Shown: positions 8,033 to 15,476 of the stretch, piece by piece | How positions within the stretch are numbered: position 1 is the first letter of the stretch | How the letters are laid out: each line of letters opens with the position of its first letter | NCBI RefSeq assembly: GCF_018619335.1 | Contig: NZ_JAHHDX010000001.1 | Coordinates: 1-34,167 of the forward strand | Direction of reading: 5' to 3' | Source of the DNA: Alteromonas sp. ALT199 | GTDB taxonomy: Bacteria; Pseudomonadota; Gammaproteobacteria; Enterobacterales; Alteromonadaceae | Length of the DNA: 34,167 bases | Position numbers and translations under genes: made by a program | The notes under the pieces: model-generated | Told to the model about the DNA's origin: nothing | Seen by the model: only the letters and a program-made list of their open reading frames with translations | Databases searched by the model: none

Positions 8033-10231
8033 GTGAAATCTAAGCATGCACAGGTTCATTTTAATGAGAGCGGTACGCCTGTCGCCGACCATTTTGACGA
8101 CGTTTATTTTTCTAACGACAGCGGAATTGATGAAACCCAACACGTTTTTGTTGCAGGCAACGACCTTGCTGAGCGCTGGCAACAGTGGCCCAACCCTACT
8201 TTTGTCATCGCCGAAACAGGTTTTGGAACTGGGCTGAACTTTTTGGTCGCCATGCGTGCCTTTAACGAATTTAGAGCAGCGAACCCGAATCATCCGCTTA
8301 AGCACCTTTACTTTATTACCACGGAAAAGTTTCCTCTGCCTCAAGATGATATGCAGCGTGCGCTAGAAGCTTTTCCTGCACTTAAAGCAGAAGCGCAAGC
8401 ACTCGCTTCGCTTTACCCTATGGGACTTGAAGGTTGTCATCGCTTACATTTCGATAGCCACTCTACAACGCTCGACCTGTGGATTGGTGATGTTCACGAA
8501 CTTCTACCTCAATGGCATTCTCCTGTAAATGGCCTCATCGATGCCTGGTTTTTAGATGGTTTTGCACCAAGCAAAAACCCTGATATGTGGACCGATGCGC
8601 TATTTAGCCAAATGGCTCGCTTGTCGAAAACTGGCACAACCTTTGGTACCTTTACTGCCGCAGGCATAGTAAAGCGTGGGCTTGCTAATGTAGGGTTTGA
8701 TATTAAAAAGCGCAAAGGATTTGGCCGTAAGCGTGACATGCTCACCGGCGTTTTTAACCAAAACAATGAAAACGTGCAGCATAAACTTCGCCTGCCTACT
8801 GGCCCCTATTACAGATACGCTAACGGCAGTTTGGATAAAACAAGTAAAGTTGCAGTAGTAGGCTCCGGCCTTGCTGCAGCTACGGCGTGCCTGGCTTTAG
8901 TAAAACGCGGTGTTAGCACTACTTTGTATTTTGATGGCGAAACCCTTGCAAGCGGTGCGTCTGGCAACCCGCAAGGCGGCTTTTACCCACAACTTCATAG
9001 CGAAGCAAGTATTGCTAGCCGTATTCAGGCGCACAGTTTTTTATATGCTAGACAAGCCTACGACCACACTATTGCACATGCAAAAGCCAATGGTCTCACC
9101 AGCGTTGCCCATGATTTCTGCGGCGTTATTCAATTAAGCTTTAACGACAAGGTAGCAGAACGCCAAAATAAACTGGCAGCAGCCGACGTATGGCCTGAAG
9201 CTTTGATTAAACCCGTGGACAGCAAAGAAGTGAGCGATATTGCTCACCTAACTCTTCCCTACTCTGGCTTATACATTGGCCTGGGCGGATGGATTTCTCC
9301 TCCGCAACTAGTTACTGCCATGATTGAAGAGGCACTTCAAAGTGGCAAACTCGAGCTGAAATCCAATCATACCTATGTATCCCATAAAGTGATCGAGGGA
9401 GCGCCACACAATGAAGATAGTGGCGTTTCAACCAGTGCTCTTGATGCGGATGATGTGGATATAGCTAAAGGTGACAGCGTTAACGGGTCAGCAACACAGA
9501 AAGTGCAAATTTGTTTTAACCCTGGTGAGCCTGACAAATGTGCTAAGAGTGATCTTGATAGCAACACTTTCGATAGCGACTTACCACAAGAAAACGTTAT
9601 TGCCGATCACCTTATTCTTGCCCTTGGCGCAGGTGCCGTGAAAGCTAGCGATTTTGACAGCCTGTCTCTTCGCCCTGTTCGCGGTCAGGTTGAAGCTATT
9701 CCGACCCAATCGCCGATTGAACAACTTAAAACGGTATTGTGTCACAAAGGCTATATGACACCTGCGCTCGACGACAGACACGCACTTGGTTCAACCTACG
9801 TTAAAAACGACCTAAGTACCGATGTGCGAAGCGAAGAAACCGAAACAAACCTAGCCACACACGAACAGGCGCTGGCAAACACCAGCATAGTTCAGGCATT
9901 ACAACACGACGGCCAAGCAAGAGCGGCAACGCGTTTAGGTTCACCCGACCACCAGCCTGTTGTCGGTGCACTGCATGATTTTAATGCGCTGAAAAAACAC
10001 TACGATATGCTTGGTGTGGGCAAGCCGTTGACTAGCGCGCCAGTCTTACCAAACAGCCTAGTTTCCACTCTTACTTGCTTAGGGTCACGAGGGCTAACCA
10101 CGGCGCCTTTAATGGCAGAGGTTTTGGTGAGCAGTTTGTGTAAGGAGCCGCTGCCTTTAAGCAATGACTTGCTAAACGCCGTGAACACCAGCCGATTTAT
10201 GACTCGTGAAGCGATTAGAAGTCAAAGTTAA
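8033..10231 (+). CDS. mnmC: bifunctional tRNA mnm5s2U biosynthesis protein MnmC
   Basis: MnmC finishes the 5-methylaminomethyl-2-thiouridine modification at the wobble position of several tRNAs. Its FAD domain removes the carboxymethyl group from cmnm5U and its SAM domain methylates the resulting nm5U. The 732-residue protein has the methyltransferase domain first: SAM loop ETGFGTGLNF at 61-70 and DAWFLDGFAPSKNPDMW near 175. The FAD-dependent oxidoreductase domain follows: dinucleotide motif VAVVGSGLAAA near 273, LRPVRGQVEAIP near 560, and GSRGLTTAPLMAE near the C-terminus. It is longer than the E. coli enzyme, partly because of a polar insert at about residues 460-530. Start is GTG 8033, with GGAG upstream inside the end of the kelch gene, consistent with translational coupling. 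Confidence 0.95.
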   Translation: MKSKHAQVHFNESGTPVADHFDDVYFSNDSGIDETQHVFVAGNDLAERWQQWPNPTFVIAETGFGTGLNFLVAMRAFNEFRAANPNHPLKHLYFITTEKFPLPQDDMQRALEAFPALKAEAQALASLYPMGLEGCHRLHFDSHSTTLDLWIGDVHELLPQWHSPVNGLIDAWFLDGFAPSKNPDMWTDALFSQMARLSKTGTTFGTFTAAGIVKRGLANVGFDIKKRKGFGRKRDMLTGVFNQNNENVQHKLRLPTGPYYRYANGSLDKTSKVAVVGSGLAAATACLALVKRGVSTTLYFDGETLASGASGNPQGGFYPQLHSEASIASRIQAHSFLYARQAYDHTIAHAKANGLTSVAHDFCGVIQLSFNDKVAERQNKLAAADVWPEALIKPVDSKEVSDIAHLTLPYSGLYIGLGGWISPPQLVTAMIEEALQSGKLELKSNHTYVSHKVIEGAPHNEDSGVSTSALDADDVDIAKGDSVNGSATQKVQICFNPGEPDKCAKSDLDSNTFDSDLPQENVIADHLILALGAGAVKASDFDSLSLRPVRGQVEAIPTQSPIEQLKTVLCHKGYMTPALDDRHALGSTYVKNDLSTDVRSEETETNLATHEQALANTSIVQALQHDGQARAATRLGSPDHQPVVGALHDFNALKKHYDMLGVGKPLTSAPVLPNSLVSTLTCLGSRGLTTAPLMAEVLVSSLCKEPLPLSNDLLNAVNTSRFMTREAIRSQS

Positions 10232-10349
10232 TAGCGAAGCAGCCTTGCTATCATGCTTTTATTAGCTAGGTAAGTAAGCTCGTATTTTTAGCGGTATTGA
10301 ATGGAAAATGAAAAGAGTTTGCTTTTAAAAACAGAGCACAATGTAAGTA

Positions 10350-10373
10350 AATGGCTAGTTTACGCTAGCCATT
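10350..10373 (+). terminator. terminator after mnmC, overlapping the end of a FlgO-like gene
   Basis: AATGGCTAG at 10350-10358 pairs with CTAGCCATT at 10365-10373 around a six-base loop. On the plus strand it is followed by TTTATTTA, which suits termination of mnmC transcripts. The last codons and TAG stop of the convergent minus-strand gene at 10355 lie inside the stem, so the hairpin probably also marks the 3' end of that operon. Confidence 0.65.
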
Positions 10374-11080
10374 TTATTTAAATCCATAACGATAAACGCA
10401 GGAATGTAGACGTTGGCACTTGCCACAACTTGTTTATTTTCCAACGACACAATACGGGCGTTTACCCGAACGCCTCTGTCATCTTCAATGATAGTACCTG
10501 TTACCACGTGGTCCATTTCAACCTGTTTAGCTAGTGCAGTACCATCTCGAGTAAGTACGAAATCGCCAACTGGCGTTACGGTAATGCCACCTGCAAGCTT
10601 AAAGTCGACAACCGCTAACCCAAAGTCTTGCAGCTCGGCAATTAGATATTCTGAAAGCTGATTACCTAGTACTGTGCTGTCGCTCAACGACTGATTAAGC
10701 CTAACAAAACTTGCCACACCCACCATATCTTGCTGTGTAAGACGGGTGGCATTGTCCATTAATTCCATTGCAAGCTGCGAAGCGTAATCGTTTAAACGTT
10801 TGTGCGTTTGTGAAGGTGAATAGCCATGGTGTAGCGGATCTTTGTAGCCGGGCTCTACCTCCACGTGCTGTTGATATTGTCTATCGCGAGAATCTGGCGT
10901 GTACTCTAACCCTGAACGGCTTGGTACAGGTACTGGCTCGGCGTGATGCGTAATTTCACCGTCTTCACCTAACCAAAACGAGCCAATAGACTCTGTGCTG
11001 GTGCACCCTGTCATACAAACACTCAGCATTACGCCAACGGCTACCCAGCTATTTGCAACAAGCTTCTTTACAAACACCAT
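10355..11080 (-). CDS. FlgO-domain outer-membrane lipoprotein (third gene of operon)
   Basis: The 241-residue product has a lipoprotein signal with lipobox MTGC, and Thr at +2, which predicts outer-membrane sorting. Residues about 90-235 form a FlgO-like domain: a helical start ASQLAMELMD, then VASFVRLNQSLSDSTVLGNQLSEYL, FGLAVVDFKLAGGITVTPVGDFVLTRD split over two strands, and HVVTGTIIEDDRGVRVNARIVSLENKQVVASA. FlgO of Vibrio is a lipoprotein needed for flagellar stability or motility, but no flagellar gene lies in this window. The upstream gene's TAG stop is part of the TAGGAG ribosome binding site of this gene, so translation is coupled. It shares the whole domain pattern with the two genes upstream, indicating tandem duplication. 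Confidence 0.85.
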   Translation of the reverse strand: MVFVKKLVANSWVAVGVMLSVCMTGCTSTESIGSFWLGEDGEITHHAEPVPVPSRSGLEYTPDSRDRQYQQHVEVEPGYKDPLHHGYSPSQTHKRLNDYASQLAMELMDNATRLTQQDMVGVASFVRLNQSLSDSTVLGNQLSEYLIAELQDFGLAVVDFKLAGGITVTPVGDFVLTRDGTALAKQVEMDHVVTGTIIEDDRGVRVNARIVSLENKQVVASANVYIPAFIVMDLNKMASVN

Positions 11081-11090
11081 ACTGAAACTC

Positions 11091-11855
11091 CTAGCCGCGA
11101 CTTAGCTTAACGCCATCGCGCATGCCGTTTTGCTGGCTGCCGTCACTTGGAATAAGTGCATCTACCACGTAGAAGGGCACTAACATTTGCGCTGTTGCCA
11201 CCACTGCACGCGACTCCATGCCTAAAATACGGGCGTTAACTAACACGCCACCTTGGTGCTTGGTCATTGTTCCGGTTAACACGTATTCAATAGGAAGGCT
11301 GCTGCTCAATTCCAAATAGTCTCGGCTTAATACAAAATCGCCATCGTCGGTAATGCGAATATACTCAGTCGCTTTAAAGTCAATAACCGGCACGCGGAAT
11401 TTATGTAGCTCGTGAACAAAGGATTCCGCCATCTGACGACCAAGCAAATCTGTTTTCTGCAAATCCGTATCTAACAGAGCGAAATGAGTTACACCAATAG
11501 GTGTTTTGTTATTCACGTATTCCATATTGGCAATTAAGTCTTGCGCCATGTTCTTCACATAGTCGCCAATATGCTTTGTTAGAGGTCGACCTTTGTACGC
11601 ACCCTGTACGCTTGAATATAGCGGTGGTTGGCCAATAGCCCCGTACGCATCCATGCCTTTAGACTGGGTATCACTGTCGTTTTCGACTGGCTTAGAAGGA
11701 GCACGGTCAGCGGCAGTAATATCGATAACATTCATGGCCGGGCGTTGTGGCGCTTGTTCGGCCACCTCTTCTTCCCCCATCATCATAGAGCACCCACTAA
11801 CGCTAAGCAGTGAAGCACAAAGCGAAAGCGCCGCGTATTGATTTCGTCTTTTCAT
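11091..11855 (-). CDS. FlgO-domain outer-membrane lipoprotein (second gene of operon)
   Basis: This 254-residue paralogue has a signal peptide ending in VSGC followed by Ser, then a disordered region of about 75 residues rich in Pro, Ser and Asp. The FlgO-like domain follows: VKNMAQDLIANMEYVN, VTHFALLDTDLQKTDLLGRQMAESF, VPVIDFKATEYIRI, GDFVLSRDY, and YVLTGTMTKHQGGVLVNARI. The closing AVVATAQMLVPF block matches its neighbours. The GAGG that serves as its ribosome binding site lies in the last codons of the gene upstream (stop at 11860), with only four bases between the genes. It probably forms part of the same envelope structure as the other two products, an inference from linkage and similarity alone. 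Confidence 0.85.
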   Translation of the reverse strand: MKRRNQYAALSLCASLLSVSGCSMMMGEEEVAEQAPQRPAMNVIDITAADRAPSKPVENDSDTQSKGMDAYGAIGQPPLYSSVQGAYKGRPLTKHIGDYVKNMAQDLIANMEYVNNKTPIGVTHFALLDTDLQKTDLLGRQMAESFVHELHKFRVPVIDFKATEYIRITDDGDFVLSRDYLELSSSLPIEYVLTGTMTKHQGGVLVNARILGMESRAVVATAQMLVPFYVVDALIPSDGSQQNGMRDGVKLSRG

Positions 11856-11859
11856 GGGG

Positions 11860-12525
11860 TTACCTCGTACCTTCAGTTCTGTATAACTTGCCGTTTCTGG
11901 TTGTTACTTGTTCTTTTCGCCAAAACAGTTCGGCGGGGAAAAAGCGTGTTGCCGCAGCGACAATATTTTTATTTCTAGCATTGATAATTCGAGCGTTAAC
12001 CACCGCACCAGACTCTTGATACACCAAGGTGCCGGTGATATAGAAATCGACGCGCTCAATATTGGAAAGCTGGTCGATATTGCGCGTTAACACTCTGTCG
12101 CTTTCGTCACTAACAATTATATCGTTCGAAAGCTTGAATTCTTGAGTAGAAAAGCCTCTTTTCGTGGCCTCGGTAATCATTCCCTGTTCAAGCTGATGGC
12201 CCAACAACATTAAAGGATGTTGATGGTTCGCGCTGTATTTCATGGTATCAGCAGGTACGAAGCCGACTACCGCGTAGCGAGACTGGCGTGCAGGGCCCAC
12301 ATCAGCAAACAGCTCGTTCGCCAACATGTAAGTGTGATATTCCACATTACCCAATGCCGATAGACTACTGGTATCAGTTTGCGCGAATTGACTTTTAGGT
12401 TCATCAGAAGACGAACACCCTGAAAGTAGCCCTAGGCAGAAAACGGTATATGCCAAGGCTTTCGCGATAAAGCGACCATTTTCTGTCAGCAAAGCGTAGG
12501 AGACAGGTTTTGTCATACTTTTCAT
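11860..12525 (-). CDS. FlgO-domain outer-membrane lipoprotein (first gene of operon)
   Basis: The 221-residue first member of the triple operon has a long N-terminal signal with lipobox LSGC (near residue 36) followed by Ser. The FlgO-like domain runs from about residue 60: YMLANELFADVG, YAVVGFVPADTMKYSANHQHPLMLL, GFSTQEFKLSNDIIVSDESD split across strands, LTRNIDQLSNIERVDFYITG, and GAVVNARIINARNKNIVAAATRFFP. It is shorter between lipobox and domain than the other two. Two ATG codons (12525 and 12516) are possible and neither has a clear ribosome binding site, so the start is uncertain by three residues. The promoter for all three genes should lie in 12526-12835. Confidence 0.82.
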   Translation of the reverse strand: MKSMTKPVSYALLTENGRFIAKALAYTVFCLGLLSGCSSSDEPKSQFAQTDTSSLSALGNVEYHTYMLANELFADVGPARQSRYAVVGFVPADTMKYSANHQHPLMLLGHQLEQGMITEATKRGFSTQEFKLSNDIIVSDESDRVLTRNIDQLSNIERVDFYITGTLVYQESGAVVNARIINARNKNIVAAATRFFPAELFWRKEQVTTRNGKLYRTEGTR

Positions 12526-12835
12526 TACACGTGTCCAGTGAAAAACGTCAAATTTCTATCGGAAAGAAGCAAAAACTCATCAAAAAACAGTGATCAGCTA
12601 CTACGCAAACCGACATTTTCAGTGCCTTTGGATAGGCATTGCAAAATTCACACCAAAGAGAGGCTGCAGATAGCATTGAAAACACTACCTTTAAGTGTGT
12701 GAGGTCAAACGGCTACTTTGTGAAGATGTATCTTCATTTCTGAGCCGAGAGTATTTGATATTTATCGTTAGGCCATTCATAAAAAGCGGAGGCGAATTGC
12801 CGCCTTAGGACAGAAAGCTGCCGATATTTGAAAGG
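12526..12835. promoter_or_regulatory. intergenic region upstream of the FlgO-like operon
   Basis: No open frame or RNA gene is seen in this 310-base gap between two minus-strand transcription units. The end nearer 12525 must carry the promoter of the three-lipoprotein operon; I could not pick out a confident -10/-35 pair. Near 12784-12812 a GC-rich imperfect inverted repeat (AGGCG...CGCCT, read on the minus strand) is followed by CCGCTTTTTATG, which could be a weak terminator for the VOC-GNAT transcript. Confidence 0.4.
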
Positions 12836-13180
12836 CTAGCTACCTAATTCGGTAATGTGAAGAAGCTCGCCCGATGGGCCCCATAGATAGAAGACTTTGC
12901 CCCAATGTTGTTGCTCAACAGGTGAAATTTTCGTTTTGTGCAGCGAGCGTGAGCACAAATCAAATGCGTCCTTTATATCTGCCACACAAACCTGAAGCAT
13001 GAAGTTATTCGCCAGTTCAGGATTATAGAAGCGCTGAAGAAAGAAGAGGCAATCACCATTTTCAAACAGTGTTAAGTCTTCATTTACGTATTCTGCATTA
13101 AATCCAATCTCAGAATAAAATGCTTTAGAAATGTCGTAGTCTTTGCTTGGAATAAAAGTTTTAATGTCTATAACGTCCAT
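12836..13180 (-). CDS. VOC-superfamily protein (glyoxalase/bleomycin-resistance fold)
   Basis: This 114-residue single-domain protein has the usual length and two-half layout of vicinal-oxygen-chelate proteins. The first half is IKTFIPSKDYDISKAFYSEIGFNAEY with a later LTLFENGDCLFFLQ strand. The second half is FMLQVCVADIKDAFDLCS ending in VFYLWGPSGELLHITEL. The final Glu of the HITE block is at the usual metal-ligand position of the family, but I cannot confirm a full set of metal ligands. The activity is therefore open: lyase, antibiotic binding, or neither. It lies 44 bases downstream of a GNAT gene on the same strand, probably in the same transcript. Confidence 0.75.
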   Translation of the reverse strand: MDVIDIKTFIPSKDYDISKAFYSEIGFNAEYVNEDLTLFENGDCLFFLQRFYNPELANNFMLQVCVADIKDAFDLCSRSLHKTKISPVEQQHWGKVFYLWGPSGELLHITELGS

Positions 13181-13224
13181 ATCTTATGATCCCTCGCATT
13201 TCGCTGCTTAAAGTATTAGTGAGG

Positions 13225-13662
13225 CTAAATGGCAATAACAGCAAGCATGTCTTCTCCATCTTCATCTAATCCCACCTCTTTGAAACCAAAGCTTGAGTAG
13301 AAGGCTTTGGCTACAGGGTTCTCGGGGTTATAGCATATTTCAATCGATTTAAGCTCAGAAGTTTGCTTTATGAGCGTGATAGCTTGAGATAAAGCAACTC
13401 TGCCAATTCCATTATTTTGATGGCTCTCATCAACCATAAAGCGCCAAATGGACACCTTAGTTGGCGTTTCCTGAACCCACATTAAGAACCCTACGGGCTT
13501 GTTGTTGCAATAAATGGCTTTGCAGGTATGGTTCTGGTTGTAAAAAGACTCAACCAACGACCACATATTGCACGCGACAAACGCTTGCTGATTTTCCGCC
13601 ACGTCCAAGTCACAAACCTGCTCATAGTTAGCTTTGCTTATTTCTTCCAGTGAAATTTTCAT
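13225..13662 (-). CDS. GNAT-family N-acetyltransferase
   Basis: The 145-residue protein fits a single GNAT domain. The acetyl-CoA pyrophosphate-binding motif is visible as ESHQNNGIGRVAL near residue 85, and the closing NPVAKAFYSSFGFKEVGLDEDGEDML is the typical motif B and C-terminal strand. The arrangement resembles spermidine/diamine acetyltransferase-like members, but the acceptor cannot be told from sequence. The ATG has GAAG and AGG upstream. It leads a likely two-gene transcript with the VOC gene. Confidence 0.8.
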   Translation of the reverse strand: MKISLEEISKANYEQVCDLDVAENQQAFVACNMWSLVESFYNQNHTCKAIYCNNKPVGFLMWVQETPTKVSIWRFMVDESHQNNGIGRVALSQAITLIKQTSELKSIEICYNPENPVAKAFYSSFGFKEVGLDEDGEDMLAVIAI

Positions 13663-13748
13663 CCTGTCTTCTTTTGTGTATGTTCTATTTCAACACGCAT
13701 TATAGGCCGATCATTACACAATTAATCAACAAACAACTATAAGCATTT

Positions 13749-14234
13749 CTATAGAGCAAACTTAACTATCAAAGCCGAAAGGTACAACCCAAAGCCAAAT
13801 ACGGCATGGTTTAAAACGCTGTGTAGGCGAACAGCATGAGGATTAGGCGCTTTCGACGCAGCAATTCCTGCGCCCATACCAGGCTGCAATAAGAAAAATG
13901 GTGCAACTACTGTAGCTATACCTAGTGCTAAAGCAGGCCCTAACGACGGTTCAAGCAACCAGGCTTCTCCAAATATAAGAAAAAGTAACACCGCATAGCC
14001 AATACCGATTACATAATGCGCCGTCCACCCAATGGCTTTCTCACTGTGAACAATATCGGCGTTTGCAATAGAAGTATGCGAGAACCGCCCGTTTCTCATA
14101 TGCCCTATCCAACGCCCCACCATGCCCCAATTTGTTGGAGCAATACCAAACAATTGTTGCCTTAGCAGCGCCCATAAATCCATCACTAGCGTAGCTCCAA
14201 TACCAATTAGCACGATAAAAACAATATTCTGCAT
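13749..14234 (-). CDS. DUF2938 family membrane protein
   Basis: The product is about 161 residues with four hydrophobic segments, so it should be an inner-membrane protein. Family-typical blocks recognised by eye are IGIGATLVMDLWALLRQ at the N-terminus, NWGMVGRWIGHM, EKAIGWTAHYVIGIGYA, and QPGMGAGIAASKAPNPHAV near the C-terminus. The function of DUF2938 is unknown to me. I chose the ATG at 14234; an in-frame TTG at 14246 and a GTG at 14240 are possible but less likely. A MerR-type regulator gene diverges from it. The spacer holds a SoxR-like palindrome within a 19-bp-spacer promoter pointing at this gene, so it is probably the regulator's main target. Confidence 0.8.
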   Translation of the reverse strand: MQNIVFIVLIGIGATLVMDLWALLRQQLFGIAPTNWGMVGRWIGHMRNGRFSHTSIANADIVHSEKAIGWTAHYVIGIGYAVLLFLIFGEAWLLEPSLGPALALGIATVVAPFFLLQPGMGAGIAASKAPNPHAVRLHSVLNHAVFGFGLYLSALIVKFAL

Positions 14235-14274
14235 ATTCACACTCAACAGCTAGTTTCAATTAGTTAGAGATGCT

Positions 14275-14305
14275 AGCCTACAACTTCAAGTTAACTTTAA
14301 GTCAA
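14275..14305 (-). promoter_or_regulatory. MerR-type promoter with SoxR-like palindrome driving the DUF2938 gene
   Basis: On the minus strand TTGACT (14305-14300) and TAGGCT (14280-14275) are separated by 19 bases, the overlong spacer typical of promoters activated by MerR-family proteins. ACTTCAAGTTAACTTTAAGT (14283-14302) is a 20-base palindrome with one mismatched pair. Its centre CAAGTTAACTT is the core of the SoxR box as known from soxS. The adjacent MerR-type gene is the obvious candidate regulator. Confidence 0.75.
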
Positions 14306-14313
14306 GCGAACCT

Positions 14314-14739
14314 TTGGAAAACTGTATGGAAATATCTCAAGTTGCCAAAAAGTCCGGAGTTTCAGCATCCACGCTGCGGTTTTATGAAGAGAAAGGTCTT
14401 ATCAGTTCTATTGGCAGACAAGGTATACGTCGCGTATTTGGCCCGAATGTACTAGAGCGTCTTGAGTTAATAGCATTAGGTCGCGCTGCAGGTTTTTCTT
14501 TAGATGAGATTGCGGGCATTTTGGGGAACGAGGCAAAGCCCGAAATTGATCGAGAACTACTACTGAGAAAAGCCAATGAACTAGACGGAACAATAAAAAA
14601 GCTCACAGCCATGCGTGATGGTCTGAAACATGCGGCAGCCTGCACAGCACCAAGCCACTTAGAATGCCCAAGGTTTCGTCGGTTAATGAACCTTGCCGGT
14701 ACGGGGGCTATAAAAGGCTTAACAACAAACAAAAAGTAA
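14314..14739 (+). CDS. MerR-family transcriptional regulator
   Basis: The 141-residue protein has the MerR winged helix-turn-helix at the N-terminus (MEISQVAKKSGVSASTLRFYEEKGLI, then GIRRVFGPNVLERLELIALGRAAGFSLDEI). A coiled-coil dimerisation helix follows at about 90-110, and a short tail contains Cys-x7-Cys (CTAPSHLEC). That spacing is like the metal-binding loop of CueR/ZntR-type sensors. It is not the four-cysteine [2Fe-2S] cluster motif of SoxR, even though the nearby operator is SoxR-like. The signal could be a metal, a thiol-reactive compound or something else. The start may be ATG 14314 or ATG 14326; the second fits the usual family N-terminus. The gene probably controls the divergent DUF2938 gene and itself. 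Confidence 0.88.
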   Translation: MENCMEISQVAKKSGVSASTLRFYEEKGLISSIGRQGIRRVFGPNVLERLELIALGRAAGFSLDEIAGILGNEAKPEIDRELLLRKANELDGTIKKLTAMRDGLKHAAACTAPSHLECPRFRRLMNLAGTGAIKGLTTNKK

Positions 14740-14883
14740 GTCGAAGAACTGGCGCAGAAAGTTGATAAAATTCGCTCACTAAATGTTGAAAATTCAGTAG
14801 CAATAAGCCAACGCTAGTTCCAGCAATAACATCAACATGAAGTATATATTTAGCTGAAAAAGCGTTCATCTTTAAGTTTGCGC

Positions 14884-15396
14884 TTATATCAACTTTTCGT
14901 GAGGATTCAGAAAAAACATTTTTTTCCACCCCTGCGTTTCAGACGTTACTTTCCAAGGCAAAGGAATGAGAGAGACTATCGAATAGTGAACGTGCGGCTG
15001 CTTACCTTTGGCATTGCCGGTGTCGCCAAGAGTTCCCAATTTGTCTTTTTGTGATAACCAAGCACCTTTCTCTACAGTAACTTTTTGTAAATGAGCGTAA
15101 TAATGGACGCGCCACTTAGGACCGAGAACCGCGACAACATTTCCGCCTTTTCCAAACTCACCTGTGTAAATAACATAACCTGAAGTGGCGGATTGAACGG
15201 GTGTACCTTTCGCCCCGAAGATGTCTACTCCCTTGTGTACACCAGAACTGCCCCATGGCTCATACCAAAATGTATTGTGATTCCAATCCCTCGGTGATGC
15301 CCCCTCTACTGGAATTGCTAGTTTTTCTGGAACTACTAGCCCCGCGCAAACAACTACCAAAAAAATTAGCAGAATTGATATAAACGGCTTTTTCAC
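14884..15396 (-). CDS. M23-family (LytM-type) metallopeptidase
   Basis: The about 170-residue product has an N-terminal hydrophobic segment (signal peptide or membrane anchor, residues about 5-25) and a single peptidase M23 domain. Zinc ligands are visible as HKGVDI (H-x3-D) and HVHYSI (H-x-H). The GTPVQSATSGYVIYTGEFGKGGNVV block and LGTLGDTGNAKGKQPHVHY are classic. Such enzymes cut peptidoglycan cross-bridges or bind them in the periplasm. There are no LysM or coiled-coil regions. I prefer the GTG at 15396, since AAGGA lies six bases upstream; the ATG at 15402 would sit directly against that sequence. It lies downstream of a GNAT gene on the same strand. Confidence 0.83.
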   Translation of the reverse strand: MKKPFISILLIFLVVVCAGLVVPEKLAIPVEGASPRDWNHNTFWYEPWGSSGVHKGVDIFGAKGTPVQSATSGYVIYTGEFGKGGNVVAVLGPKWRVHYYAHLQKVTVEKGAWLSQKDKLGTLGDTGNAKGKQPHVHYSIVSLIPLPWKVTSETQGWKKMFFLNPHEKLI

Positions 15397-15476
15397 TAAC
15401 ATTCCTTTTTTTCAGATGCACTTTTAGAACGTTTTTTCGGTCAAAGGGCTAAAATTTAGGGCCAGTACTTCTTAAC

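Noticed and set aside
10355..12525. Flagellar gene cluster
   Set aside because: The FlgO-like domains suggest it, but no other flagellar gene is present in the window.
14382..14732. 116-codon minus-strand frame over the MerR gene
   Set aside because: Antisense to a complete MerR protein; its residues show no domain.
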